From assembly GCA_030684395.1 (NCBI GenBank), contig JAUXTT010000026.1, positions 62,001-126,000 of the forward strand: DNA of 64,000 nucleotides. The letters run 5' to 3'. Both the position numbers and the translations under genes were made by a program. Below the pieces are notes generated by a model, which did not search any database, had not been told where the DNA came from, and worked only from the letters and a program-made list of their open reading frames with translations. The DNA is from Bacteroidota bacterium. Lineage in GTDB: Bacteria > Bacteroidota > Bacteroidia > B-17B0 > Aurantibacillaceae. This document shows positions 19,240-28,881 of this stretch, piece by piece (within the stretch, counting starts at the first letter, position 1; every line of letters begins with the position of its first letter).

Positions 19240-19532
19240 CAAATTATTCTTTTCATCCTGAAGCCGAACAAGAATTAATTGAATCCGTAAATTATTACAA
19301 TGATTGTGAGCCTGGGCTTGGGCATGATTTCTCTATTGAAGTTTATGCTGCAATTTGTCGTGTAATTGCGCAACCAAAGGCCTGGCAAATACTAAGGCAC
19401 GGTGTAAGGCGGTCTTTAGTGAGCAGATTTCCTTATGGAGTATTATATTACATTGAAAAGAATGAAATAGTGATTCTTGCGGTTATGCACTTGAGTAGAA
19501 AACCAAATTATTGGAAGAAAAGGAAAAAATAA
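19221..19532 (+). CDS. RelE/ParE family toxin
   Basis: FHPEAEQELIESVNYYNDCEPGLGHDFSIEV...RRSLVSRFPYGVLYYIEKNEIVILAVMHLSRKPNYW. Confidence 0.88.
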   Translation: MEKSILTNYSFHPEAEQELIESVNYYNDCEPGLGHDFSIEVYAAICRVIAQPKAWQILRHGVRRSLVSRFPYGVLYYIEKNEIVILAVMHLSRKPNYWKKRKK

Positions 19533-19566
19533 ATTTTAATAATCATTCTCAGTAAAAAGTCCAAGG

Positions 19567-20592
19567 CTACTTCTTCTTCTCTTTAAACTCTTTCAAAAAA
19601 TCTTCCCATTTCATGCTTTTGTATTTGTCCTCGCCATAAAAATGAAAGACCGGTAGCAACACTTGATCCGACATGTAGAAGGGTAATACATCTATGACAT
19701 CCTGATTTTCATTGAGAATAGACAGTGTTGGAAAGATCAGGTTCTTCCTTGTAAGCTCCAAGGTGAGTGGATGAAAAGGAAAGTTTGGAAGGTCTCCTGT
19801 TTTATATTTTACTCCCTTAAACTCTATCTCCTCTTTCGTTTCCGCGTTCATGTCTACCAAATAAAAATTATCGTTGATGTATTTTGCCAGTTCTTTATTA
19901 TTGTAAACTGTTTTGTTCATCACCTTACAAGCATTGCAAAATCCTGCATAAATGTCGACGAGTATTTTTTTAGGTTTCTTTTTGTTCAATGCCAAAGCTT
20001 CATTCATGCTGTACCATTTTACCTCATCCACAATTTTGGTAGTGTCGTAAAAGGTTCTTTCAAAATTCACCCTGAAATCATCATACTGTGTTGTTCGGAA
20101 AACATTTTCAACTGTATAAATAAGCAGAGGTTCTATTTTTCTTACTTCCAGAAAACCCTGTGATAATAAGCTAAACTGAAAATTATTGTTTACAAAAATG
20201 GTAGACGGATACGATAGTTTCCCATTCAACATTTTTGTTGCCAACTGGTGGGGTGATTTTTTTTCCTTGCTTTCGTTCCAGTATTTTACACCATTATACT
20301 CAATAGTATCGTGTGTTTCAGCGTCAAACTGAACGGGGTAAAAATAAGTGTTGATGTAGTTTGCCAAACCCGGGTCCGAATAAGTGGTTTTGTTCATGTG
20401 TTTACACCACCCGCACCAATCGGTATAAACATCTATTAAGAATGGCTTTGCTTGTTTTTTGTTGGCTTCCTGCGCTTCTTTAAAATTCATCCATTTCACC
20501 AAACCATGAGGCGAGGCATCTCCTGATTGATTGTGCTGAGCAAACAAGATTACATGAAACACACAGAAAATAAAAATCAAGGTTTTATTCAT
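19567..20592 (-). CDS. Protein with two tandem thioredoxin-like domains
   Basis: PFLIDVYTDWCGWCKHMNKTTY (domain 1) and KILVDIYAGFCNACKVMNKTVY (domain 2), each followed by matching ...YINxxFY..DxETxxxIExxGVKY. Confidence 0.85.
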   Translation of the reverse strand: MNKTLIFIFCVFHVILFAQHNQSGDASPHGLVKWMNFKEAQEANKKQAKPFLIDVYTDWCGWCKHMNKTTYSDPGLANYINTYFYPVQFDAETHDTIEYNGVKYWNESKEKKSPHQLATKMLNGKLSYPSTIFVNNNFQFSLLSQGFLEVRKIEPLLIYTVENVFRTTQYDDFRVNFERTFYDTTKIVDEVKWYSMNEALALNKKKPKKILVDIYAGFCNACKVMNKTVYNNKELAKYINDNFYLVDMNAETKEEIEFKGVKYKTGDLPNFPFHPLTLELTRKNLIFPTLSILNENQDVIDVLPFYMSDQVLLPVFHFYGEDKYKSMKWEDFLKEFKEKKK

Positions 20593-20666
20593 GGCAATTT
20601 TTTTGACGCCCTAATGTACAAAATCTTTGCCATAGTCGTTGTTAAAGAGCTATTGGAGAGTTCATT

Positions 20667-23600
20667 TTAGTTGGTTTGTTTAATTATTTTTTTCACGATT
20701 AAGTCCTGCGTTCCTATGAGTTTCAAACAATAAATTCCGTCTTTGTATTCCGACAGGTCCAATTTTAAAGTGCGGTTATTCTCTCCGGAAAGGGTTTGTT
20801 CAAAAACAAGTTTCCCACAATTATCAATCAGTTGAACCTCTTTAAAACTTTCCCCGCTCAATTCAATAAATACCTCACCAGCTGAAGGATTTGGATAAAC
20901 ATTTATTTCTTTTAAGTGTTGATTGCAATTGCTTGAATAAACTGTCGGCGAATACAACTTAGAGATTCCATTGTTATCGAATTGTTTTAAACGATAATAA
21001 CTAAAAGGATTTAGTTTTTGTTCCTGATCAATGAATTCATAGTTGTTTAAAGAACCGGGGCTTTGAGAAGCATTAACCATTCCTATTGTTCTATAGTCCA
21101 AAGCGTCTTCGCTTTTTTGGATTTCATAATGATGGTTGTTGCTTTCCGAAAATGTTGTCCAGCGAATATGTGCATTTTCCTTTTCACAATCTACCGTTAA
21201 AGACGCAAGCTCAACGGGTAGAGTGGCGTTTATTCCGTTTACAGAACCAATAGCAAAATATCCTGTTCCTGCTTGTATATCATTATAAGGAACTGTAAAA
21301 TAGATCTTACCTCCCGTTGCCGCATATCCCGCATTGGGTGTATAGGTGTGTTCCCCGGCCGAGGCATTACTGAAGTTGATGTCATTATCCACTAATAATC
21401 TTATGTCTGCATTGGTGTTTCCACCATATCCCCCGGGGCCATTAATTTGCGCCATATCAAATTCAATGATTAAGTTTCCGCTGTGTGTTCCTGTTTTTTG
21501 AGTTGACCATACACGGGATGATTGATAAACAATTGCGGTAGAAGGCCCACCGTGTGTGTAGTTTGCGGTTACAGGCGAAGCAAGTGTTCCCGCATTATTT
21601 CCCACTAATAAAAATACTTTATCATTAGTAAAAGCAGCAGGTGTAGTAAAGTTACTGTTTGCAAGTGTTATAATATCTACCGATCCATTCAAGCTTGTTA
21701 TACTTGTAGATTTTAATTTGTTTAAGCCTGAATTTCCCGCGGTATTATCTCTTCCAATCCCGATAACGTAATTGTGATAGCCGGTGTGATTGTTCCATAT
21801 CTGTGTACCATCACTGCTATAATATGTTACAGCAGAACCACCACCTTTGTTATTACCTAATGTTATTCCGTACTTAATTGCCAGGTACGATTCTACTCGT
21901 ACTAACTCCGATGAACTGAGTTTTTTGTTATAAGTTAAAACTTCAGCAATATCAACGCTGGTATATAAGGGATTAGCAATATCATTAGACCCGATGTACA
22001 AAGGTTTTGAAGTTGCTCCCGGGCTAAATGTTAATGATGGATGTGTCATTATTGCATCATAATTTCCGTTTAACTTAAGGTTAATGTTTGTAGATGTAGA
22101 TAAGTATTCAACCATTACATCTTTATTAATAATATTTGTACTGCTCAAATTATTTTTTCCTCCTCCATTATCATCAACCCAATCAATCCGCTGCGCCGCT
22201 CCGTTTATCTCCATACCAATACGCCAACTATTGGTTGGATCTGTTTCCCATTTGTAATCCACTGTTCCGCTTTTATAATTTTTGATCATAAAAATGCTGT
22301 TATCAGTGGTATTAAAGAGAGTTGTTCCGGTAAAAGAATTTGCGCTGGCTAAAACATCGTTTGAACCATCAAAACGAATATAGTCCTGAAAATTAACCGC
22401 ATTGCTTTGTATGGATGGTCTATTAGCTGCGGTGGCTTGTGTCATGTTGCCGGTAATCCCTGCGCCCGACTGATCGCCCCATGCACTCACCGGACTTCCT
22501 GTAACACCCGCATCGGATTTAACCCAATGTTTTAATCCTAATGCACTTGTTCCCGGATAGTTTGAACATGCCGTTAATGTTCGGGTACCTGCGGGTGCAG
22601 TTGCCGTGGGGGTTTTGTTTCCCCCACCTGTTCCGGTAACTGTTACCTGTGTACATTCTGCGTCTAAAGTGGTTCCCGGTGCTGTTGGAATAATATCGTA
22701 AGCAAGCCAAAAATAATTAGTTCCCGATGATAATGTTTGCGAACTTCCTGTAAAAGTTATTGTGCCCGCAGCAGAAGCCATTCCGCCCGAAACAAATTCA
22801 TTTGTAGTAGCAAAAGTAGCCGAAGTTCCGGTATAATATATATGAATAGCAGAAACCTGATTGGTTACCGTCGCTGTTGTCCCGTTCATGTTGACCTGAA
22901 AACCACTTACCGTATTAGCAACACCGCATCCGCCGGTTGTTATTACCTGTACACAAATAATTTCCTGATTATCGCTGCATTTTTCTACATTACTTGTAGT
23001 AGGTTGAGTAGTAGTACATGATGAATAAGACATGCTTCTTGGTGTCCAACGATACACTTCTCCATCTGCAGGCTTTGTACTAAGATTACCGGTTTCTGAT
23101 CCGTAATTAGCAGTAGGAGTAGCGCCCGTTCCGTTTAATGAATAATAATCACCCGCAGCGGATGTTGGCGCAATACCAATGGATGCAGATCCCGAACTTA
23201 CAGCAACACCTCCTTGTTTATATATAAAATCAATGATGTTTGTTGTTTCGTATAGTTTTGCCTGACAGGAAATCACATCTCCGCTTGCACTGTAGGTCCA
23301 CTCCATCTGATTCCATTCGACAGTTAAAATACGATTTGGGGCGCTGCCTGTAAGCTGATAATTTACACTTCCTGTAGCAGCTGTTGCCAGGTCATCCCAC
23401 AAGGGAGCAATTAACGGTTTATTGGATCCGGCAGACAAACTATTAGAGTAATCATTTCCGGTGTAAGAAGTATTAAAGGTTAACCATCCGTTACTGCTTA
23501 CTCTTATTTGGGTGTAATTTACACAGCCAAACTGAAAAGTAAATCCAATATTAATAGCACCCGACATGGCATCATCTGTATTCGATCCATGTATAGCTGT

Positions 23601-23732
23601 TGGGCTTACATTGGCCGTATATCCATTGGCAGGAAAGGATAGTGTATATGACTGCGCCTGAGCGGTTGAAAAAACAAGACATGTAAATGCACATGTAAGC
23701 GATACAATAGTATATTTTGCAAACTTTTTCAT
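20667..23732 (-). CDS. Large T9SS type A sorting domain surface protein with LamG/ConA-like domain
   Basis: Signal peptide; KHWVKSDAGVTGSPVSAWGDQSG..IRFDGSND; C-terminal INVYPNPSAGEVFIEL...DGIYCLKLIGTQDLIVKKIIKQ. Confidence 0.85.
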   Translation of the reverse strand: MKKFAKYTIVSLTCAFTCLVFSTAQAQSYTLSFPANGYTANVSPTAIHGSNTDDAMSGAINIGFTFQFGCVNYTQIRVSSNGWLTFNTSYTGNDYSNSLSAGSNKPLIAPLWDDLATAATGSVNYQLTGSAPNRILTVEWNQMEWTYSASGDVISCQAKLYETTNIIDFIYKQGGVAVSSGSASIGIAPTSAAGDYYSLNGTGATPTANYGSETGNLSTKPADGEVYRWTPRSMSYSSCTTTQPTTSNVEKCSDNQEIICVQVITTGGCGVANTVSGFQVNMNGTTATVTNQVSAIHIYYTGTSATFATTNEFVSGGMASAAGTITFTGSSQTLSSGTNYFWLAYDIIPTAPGTTLDAECTQVTVTGTGGGNKTPTATAPAGTRTLTACSNYPGTSALGLKHWVKSDAGVTGSPVSAWGDQSGAGITGNMTQATAANRPSIQSNAVNFQDYIRFDGSNDVLASANSFTGTTLFNTTDNSIFMIKNYKSGTVDYKWETDPTNSWRIGMEINGAAQRIDWVDDNGGGKNNLSSTNIINKDVMVEYLSTSTNINLKLNGNYDAIMTHPSLTFSPGATSKPLYIGSNDIANPLYTSVDIAEVLTYNKKLSSSELVRVESYLAIKYGITLGNNKGGGSAVTYYSSDGTQIWNNHTGYHNYVIGIGRDNTAGNSGLNKLKSTSITSLNGSVDIITLANSNFTTPAAFTNDKVFLLVGNNAGTLASPVTANYTHGGPSTAIVYQSSRVWSTQKTGTHSGNLIIEFDMAQINGPGGYGGNTNADIRLLVDNDINFSNASAGEHTYTPNAGYAATGGKIYFTVPYNDIQAGTGYFAIGSVNGINATLPVELASLTVDCEKENAHIRWTTFSESNNHHYEIQKSEDALDYRTIGMVNASQSPGSLNNYEFIDQEQKLNPFSYYRLKQFDNNGISKLYSPTVYSSNCNQHLKEINVYPNPSAGEVFIELSGESFKEVQLIDNCGKLVFEQTLSGENNRTLKLDLSEYKDGIYCLKLIGTQDLIVKKIIKQTN

Positions 23733-23869
23733 AGGTATAAAAATATGAATATATCTAAACCGATTAATTAAATCGATTTAGATTTTTGTTTGATTATTTG
23801 CTTTCGGATGATTTTTAACAAATTAACAGCTCCGAAGCAATCATAAAGCAGCGTGTGCCTTAATTTTCT

Positions 23870-23877
23870 TACTTTTG
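23870..23877 (+). promoter_or_regulatory. Candidate -7 box (TACTTTTG) for tatC
   Basis: Matches TAnnTTTG 14 nt before ATG 23892; -33 element not clear. Confidence 0.35.
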
Positions 23878-23891
23878 CGCCTCGTTAACTT

Positions 23892-24725
23892 ATGGCCCTA
23901 TTTTCAAAAAGCAATAACCCCGGAGCCGAAATGGGCTTTATGGATCACCTGGAAGCACTGCGTTGGCATTTGGTACGCTCGGTGATTGTTGTTATTGTAT
24001 TGGCGGTGGTCGTTTTTTGTTTTCCTGATTTTGTTTTTGGTAAGATCATCTTCGGACCTATGCGTCTTGACTTCATTACTTATCAAATGCTGTGCAAGCT
24101 TTCGGATAAATTAGGCGGTGTTCAGGATCTGTGTGTAAACAAGATTAATTTTTCTCTTATCAGTAATCAACTTTCGGGGCAGTTTACCAATCACATGTGG
24201 ATCTCTTTTTTAGGAGGATTGATACTGGGAATGCCTTATGTATTATATGAACTATGGAAATTTATTAAACCGGCTCTTAAGAATACAGAAACCCGGCCAG
24301 CCCGTGGGTTTGTATTGGTTTCCTCTATCCTGTTCCTCATAGGTGTTTTATTTGCTTACTTTATTATCGTTCCTCTTTCTGTTCAGTTCTTAGGTAATTA
24401 TTCTATTACAAGCGATAATTTCATTCAAACCTTGCCAACTATTGATGATTACATTTCATTAGTATCTACTTTGGTTTTAGCAACGGGCTTGGTATTCGAA
24501 ATGCCGATTTTAGTTTATTTCCTCACACGCCTGGGAATTTTTTCTCCCGCATTTATGCGCAAGTTCAGAAAACACGCGGTAATTGTACTGTTGATTGCTG
24601 CAGCAGTTATAACTCCTTCTCCTGATATTACTTCACAAATGCTGGTGTTTGTTCCTATTTACCTGCTATACGAAATAAGTATTTTTGTTTCTAAGTACGT
24701 AGAGAACAAATACAGAATGAAATAA
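23892..24725 (+). CDS. tatC: Sec-independent protein translocase TatC
   Basis: MGFMDHLEALRWHLVRSVIVVIV, LGMPYVLYELWKFIKPAL, GLVFEMPILVYFLTRLGI, ITPSPDITSQMLVFVPIYLLYE. Confidence 0.97.
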   Translation: MALFSKSNNPGAEMGFMDHLEALRWHLVRSVIVVIVLAVVVFCFPDFVFGKIIFGPMRLDFITYQMLCKLSDKLGGVQDLCVNKINFSLISNQLSGQFTNHMWISFLGGLILGMPYVLYELWKFIKPALKNTETRPARGFVLVSSILFLIGVLFAYFIIVPLSVQFLGNYSITSDNFIQTLPTIDDYISLVSTLVLATGLVFEMPILVYFLTRLGIFSPAFMRKFRKHAVIVLLIAAAVITPSPDITSQMLVFVPIYLLYEISIFVSKYVENKYRMK

Positions 24726-24729
24726 TGCA

Positions 24730-25146
24730 TCAGTGACTGCAATCTTTGTCATGAATATGTGTTGATTGCTTCAGTTTTCTTGGCCAAAATATCACTACCA
24801 GTTCGTTTCCCCTGGCTACCATGGTTGCACTTCTTCCATTGTTAACAGTAATGTTTTTTAAACTCCCTTCCCACTCACGCTTCACCGGTTTCAACTCTCC
24901 ATTCTCTTCTTCAGTATAAAAGGCTTCCAGTTTCCCGTTTTTAACCTGAGCCGCTCCGTTATAACAGGTTGTATTGCCGGGTTTACGAAATGTAATGATT
25001 ACATCGGAATATTCGCCATCCTCAATGGAATCCGCACCCCGCTCCGCAAATTTTGCATTCCATTCGTTATAACAATTTTTTTGCTGCGCCGGAATATGAA
25101 CACAGAATAAACTGAACAGGGTAGTTATAAAAAACAGCTTCATCAA
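24730..25146 (-). CDS. Hypothetical secreted protein (paralogue of 25163..25621)
   Basis: Signal peptide; CYNEWNAKFAERGADSIEDGEYSDVIITFR aligns with neighbour. Confidence 0.65.
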   Translation of the reverse strand: MMKLFFITTLFSLFCVHIPAQQKNCYNEWNAKFAERGADSIEDGEYSDVIITFRKPGNTTCYNGAAQVKNGKLEAFYTEEENGELKPVKREWEGSLKNITVNNGRSATMVARGNELVVIFWPRKLKQSTHIHDKDCSH

Positions 25147-25162
25147 TTAAGTGTTCTGTAGT

Positions 25163-25621
25163 TTAATCGTCGGTTGGTTCAGCGGCCTTTTTAAAGGGAG
25201 CTTTTTTTGGCTTGATTTTTTTCGGCCACAAAATATTTATAAGCGTATTGTCTTTGGTGACAATAGTTTTGCTCATTCCTTCTTCAATAGTAACATAACG
25301 GGTTTCTTGTTTTAATTCTTTAGGAATATGTTCATAGGTTCCATCTTCCAGTTGTATAAAGAAACTCATTACCTTTCCGCCTTTAACCTCAACTTTGCCA
25401 TCATAACAGTTGGTGGTAGGGCCGTTGGCAGAGATTTCCCTCACCACAACAATTACATCAGCATAAGAACCATCTTCAACTTCCTCGGTGCCTCTGTCCT
25501 TGAATTTTTTTACCCATTTCGAATAACAATCTGTTCCCTGTTTGTTGGATTCCTGAGCATTTAAAGCAATGAATCCAAACAACAATCCAATAACAATAAT
25601 GGTTGTCTTCATTCTGTTCAA
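25163..25621 (-). CDS. Hypothetical secreted protein (paralogue of 24730..25146)
   Basis: Signal peptide; CYSKWVKKFKDRGTEEVEDGSYADVIVVVR. Confidence 0.65.
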   Translation of the reverse strand: MNRMKTTIIVIGLLFGFIALNAQESNKQGTDCYSKWVKKFKDRGTEEVEDGSYADVIVVVREISANGPTTNCYDGKVEVKGGKVMSFFIQLEDGTYEHIPKELKQETRYVTIEEGMSKTIVTKDNTLINILWPKKIKPKKAPFKKAAEPTDD

Positions 25622-25788
25622 CTTTTAAGTGTTAGTTTAAATCTGTATTGCGTAAATGTATATAATCGGAACAAAAAAACTAATTCTTTTAGACAAAAAT
25701 ATTTCAAAGGCTAATAATATGTTAGCATTTATATTATTTCCTCACCTCAAAACTGACTATTATTAGTAATAATTTACGTCGGTTTTCG

Positions 25789-25796
25789 TACATTTG
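25789..25796 (+). promoter_or_regulatory. Candidate -7 box (TACATTTG) for gcvP
   Basis: TACATTTG match to Bacteroidota -7 consensus 24 nt before ATG. Confidence 0.4.
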
Positions 25797-25819
25797 CCCC
25801 GCTAAATCGCAGCTTAAAT

Positions 25820-28687
25820 ATGACAACTGATAAATTTGTTTCGCGCCACAATGGCCCCCGTGAAAATGAAGTAAAAGAAATGCTTACAAAAATTGGTGTT
25901 TCCAGTGTTGATGAATTAATCAATCAAACGGTTCCTCCGGGCATCCGTTTAAAACAACCTTTAAAGGTTGGAAAAGCCATGAGTGAATTTCAATATCACA
26001 AACATTTAAAGGCTTTGGCAAAAAAGAACAAGGTGTTTCGTTCATATATCGGGCTGGGTTATTACAACACTATTTTACCTGCGGTTATTCAACGTAATAT
26101 TTTTGAAAACCCGGGCTGGTATACTGCTTACACTCCTTATCAGGCGGAAATTGCACAGGGTCGTTTAGAGGCTTTGTTAAATTACCAAACCATGGTAATG
26201 GATTTAACCGCTATGCCAATCGCGAACGCATCTTTATTAGATGAATCAACAGCAGCGGCCGAAGCGGCGTTTATGTTTCATGGTCACAGAAGTAAAACAA
26301 AACAAAACGCACATAAATTTTTTGTAAGCAAGAATTCTTTTCCTCAAACCATTGATGTAATCAAAACCCGTTCTGAACCTATTGGTGTAGAGGTTGTAAT
26401 TGGAGATGTGGAAACGTTTGCTTTTGACGATTCATTCTTTGGTGCATTCATTCAATATCCTGACATTAACGGTGAAGTAATCAATTACAAAAAATTTGTT
26501 GAGAATTGTAAGGCAAAAGAGATTCAGGTAGCTGTTGCATCTGACCTTTTGGCGCTTGCCCTATTAACTCCTCCCGGAGAGTGGGGTGCTGATTGTGTTG
26601 TTGGTAACTCACAACGTTTTGGTGTGCCATTAGGGTATGGCGGACCTCACGCTGCATTTTTCGCATGTAAAGAAGATTACAAACGTTTGATCCCCGGTCG
26701 TATTATCGGAGTGTCTGTTGATGCAGAAGGAAATCAGGCTTTGCGGATGGCTTTACAAACCCGCGAACAGCATATCAAACGCGACAAAGCAACTTCCAAT
26801 ATTTGTACTGCACAGGCTCTATTAGCTATCATGGCGAGTATGTATGCAGTGTATCATGGTTCAGAAGGAATCAGAGCAATTGCTGAAGGTGTTCATGGCG
26901 CAACTTCGTTTGTTGCGTCCGAACTAAAAAAATTAGGTTACGAACTAAAAACAAAATTATATTTCGACACGCTAGTTGTAACTGCTGATGCGAAAAAGAT
27001 CCGCACTATAGCAGAAGCAAAAGAAATTAACTTCCGTTATATCGATGATAAACATATTGCGCTTTCTCTGGATCAAACAATTGAGGAAGAAGACGTGAAT
27101 GATATAATAGCTGTTTTTGCTGAAGCAATAGGCAAATCATTTGCGGGAGCTCCATGTGTTGATAGCGACCTTATCAAAGGAACCTTTGCAGAAAGAAAAT
27201 CTGCTTATTTGACTCATTCTATTTTCAATTCATACCACAGTGAAAGTGAGATGATGCGTTACATTAAACGCTTAGAGAACAAAGATCTTTCATTGGTTCA
27301 TTCAATGATTTCTTTGGGTTCTTGTACCATGAAATTAAATGCAGCTTCTGAGTTATTGCCTTTAACATGGTCTGAGTGGGCTAATATGCATCCCTTTGTA
27401 CCTGTTGCACAAGCAGAGGGTTACAGGGCAATGGTAAATGAATTGGATAAAGATCTTTCTGACATCACGGGGTTTGCAAAAATGAGTTTTCAGCCAAACT
27501 CGGGTGCTCAAGGCGAGTACACAGGATTGATGGTTATTCGTGCTTATCATATTGCACAAGGTAATGCAAACAGAAATGTTGCTTTGATCCCATCATCAGC
27601 GCACGGAACAAACCCTGCAAGTGCAGCAATGGCAGGAATGAAAATTGTTGTCACTAAATGTGATGATAAGGGAAATGTTGATCTTGCTGATCTTCGCGAA
27701 AAAGCAGAATTACACAAAGACAATCTTTCGTGTTTGATGATCACTTACCCAAGTACACATGGTGTATACGAAGAGTCAATTACCGAGATCACAAAAATGA
27801 TTCACGATAATGGCGGATTGGTTTATATGGATGGTGCTAACATGAATGCACAGGTTGGATTAACAAGTCCGGGAAATATTGGTGCTGATGTTTGTCACTT
27901 GAACTTACACAAAACATTTGCCATTCCTCACGGTGGTGGTGGCCCCGGTATGGGACCAATTGGTGTGGTAGAAAAATTAGTTCCTTTCTTACCATCTCAC
28001 CCTGTTGTTAATACCAGTGGAGACAAAGGTATCACTGCAGTTTCAGCAGCACCTTATGGAAGTGCCCTGATCTTATTGATCTCTTATGGCTATATTAAAA
28101 TGTTGGGAAGCGAAGGTTTAAAAGCAGCAACAGAAACAGCTATTTTGAACGCTAACTACATGAAAGAAGTATTAAAAGATCATTACAAAATTCTATATAC
28201 CGGTAAAAGCGGACGTTGTGCACACGAAATGATTTTAGACTGCAGTGATTTTAAACAGGCAAGCGGTGTTGAGGTAGGTGATATGGCAAAACGTTTAATG
28301 GATTATGGTTTCCATGCTCCTACAGTATCTTTCCCTGTTCACGACACATTAATGATTGAACCTACCGAAAGTGAGAATAAAGCGGAGTTGGATCGTTTTT
28401 GTGAAGCAATGATTGCTATTCGCAAAGAAATTCAGGAAATTATAGATGGTAAGTTTGATAAAGTGGCCAACGTAATTAAAAACGCGCCTCATACGGTAAA
28501 ACTGGTTGCTGCAAACGAATGGAAAAAACCATATGACCGTGAAAAAGCTGCGTTCCCATTGAAATGGGTAAAAGCAAACAAATTTTGGCCAAGTGTTGCC
28601 AAAATTGATAATGCCTACGGCGACAGAAATTTAGTTTGCTCGTGTGCACCTATTGAAGCATACATGGAAGAAGCTGTTGGGGTATAG
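25820..28687 (+). CDS. gcvP: Glycine dehydrogenase (aminomethyl-transferring), P protein
   Basis: 955 aa; FVSRHNGP, SLLDESTAAAEA, GSCTMKLNAA, HLNLHKTFAIPHGGGGPGMGPIGV. Confidence 0.98.
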   Translation: MTTDKFVSRHNGPRENEVKEMLTKIGVSSVDELINQTVPPGIRLKQPLKVGKAMSEFQYHKHLKALAKKNKVFRSYIGLGYYNTILPAVIQRNIFENPGWYTAYTPYQAEIAQGRLEALLNYQTMVMDLTAMPIANASLLDESTAAAEAAFMFHGHRSKTKQNAHKFFVSKNSFPQTIDVIKTRSEPIGVEVVIGDVETFAFDDSFFGAFIQYPDINGEVINYKKFVENCKAKEIQVAVASDLLALALLTPPGEWGADCVVGNSQRFGVPLGYGGPHAAFFACKEDYKRLIPGRIIGVSVDAEGNQALRMALQTREQHIKRDKATSNICTAQALLAIMASMYAVYHGSEGIRAIAEGVHGATSFVASELKKLGYELKTKLYFDTLVVTADAKKIRTIAEAKEINFRYIDDKHIALSLDQTIEEEDVNDIIAVFAEAIGKSFAGAPCVDSDLIKGTFAERKSAYLTHSIFNSYHSESEMMRYIKRLENKDLSLVHSMISLGSCTMKLNAASELLPLTWSEWANMHPFVPVAQAEGYRAMVNELDKDLSDITGFAKMSFQPNSGAQGEYTGLMVIRAYHIAQGNANRNVALIPSSAHGTNPASAAMAGMKIVVTKCDDKGNVDLADLREKAELHKDNLSCLMITYPSTHGVYEESITEITKMIHDNGGLVYMDGANMNAQVGLTSPGNIGADVCHLNLHKTFAIPHGGGGPGMGPIGVVEKLVPFLPSHPVVNTSGDKGITAVSAAPYGSALILLISYGYIKMLGSEGLKAATETAILNANYMKEVLKDHYKILYTGKSGRCAHEMILDCSDFKQASGVEVGDMAKRLMDYGFHAPTVSFPVHDTLMIEPTESENKAELDRFCEAMIAIRKEIQEIIDGKFDKVANVIKNAPHTVKLVAANEWKKPYDREKAAFPLKWVKANKFWPSVAKIDNAYGDRNLVCSCAPIEAYMEEAVGV

Positions 28688-28881
28688 TATAGAACGCAGA
28701 TGACGCTGGTTTTTTATGATCGGCACAGATAAATGTATTGTTAAACAGGCTCGCTTATGGTGGGCCTGTTTCATTTTATATAATGCCTCACAAAAAAATC
28801 AGTGAAAATCTGTCTAATCGGCGTCATCAGCATGCCATAATTCACGAAAATGCGTATTTTAGCCATGCATTTTTCCATACT

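Noticed and set aside
19771-20163. 130-aa plus-strand ORF
   Set aside because: Antisense to the thioredoxin-domain gene; low-complexity Phe/Ile-rich shadow frame.
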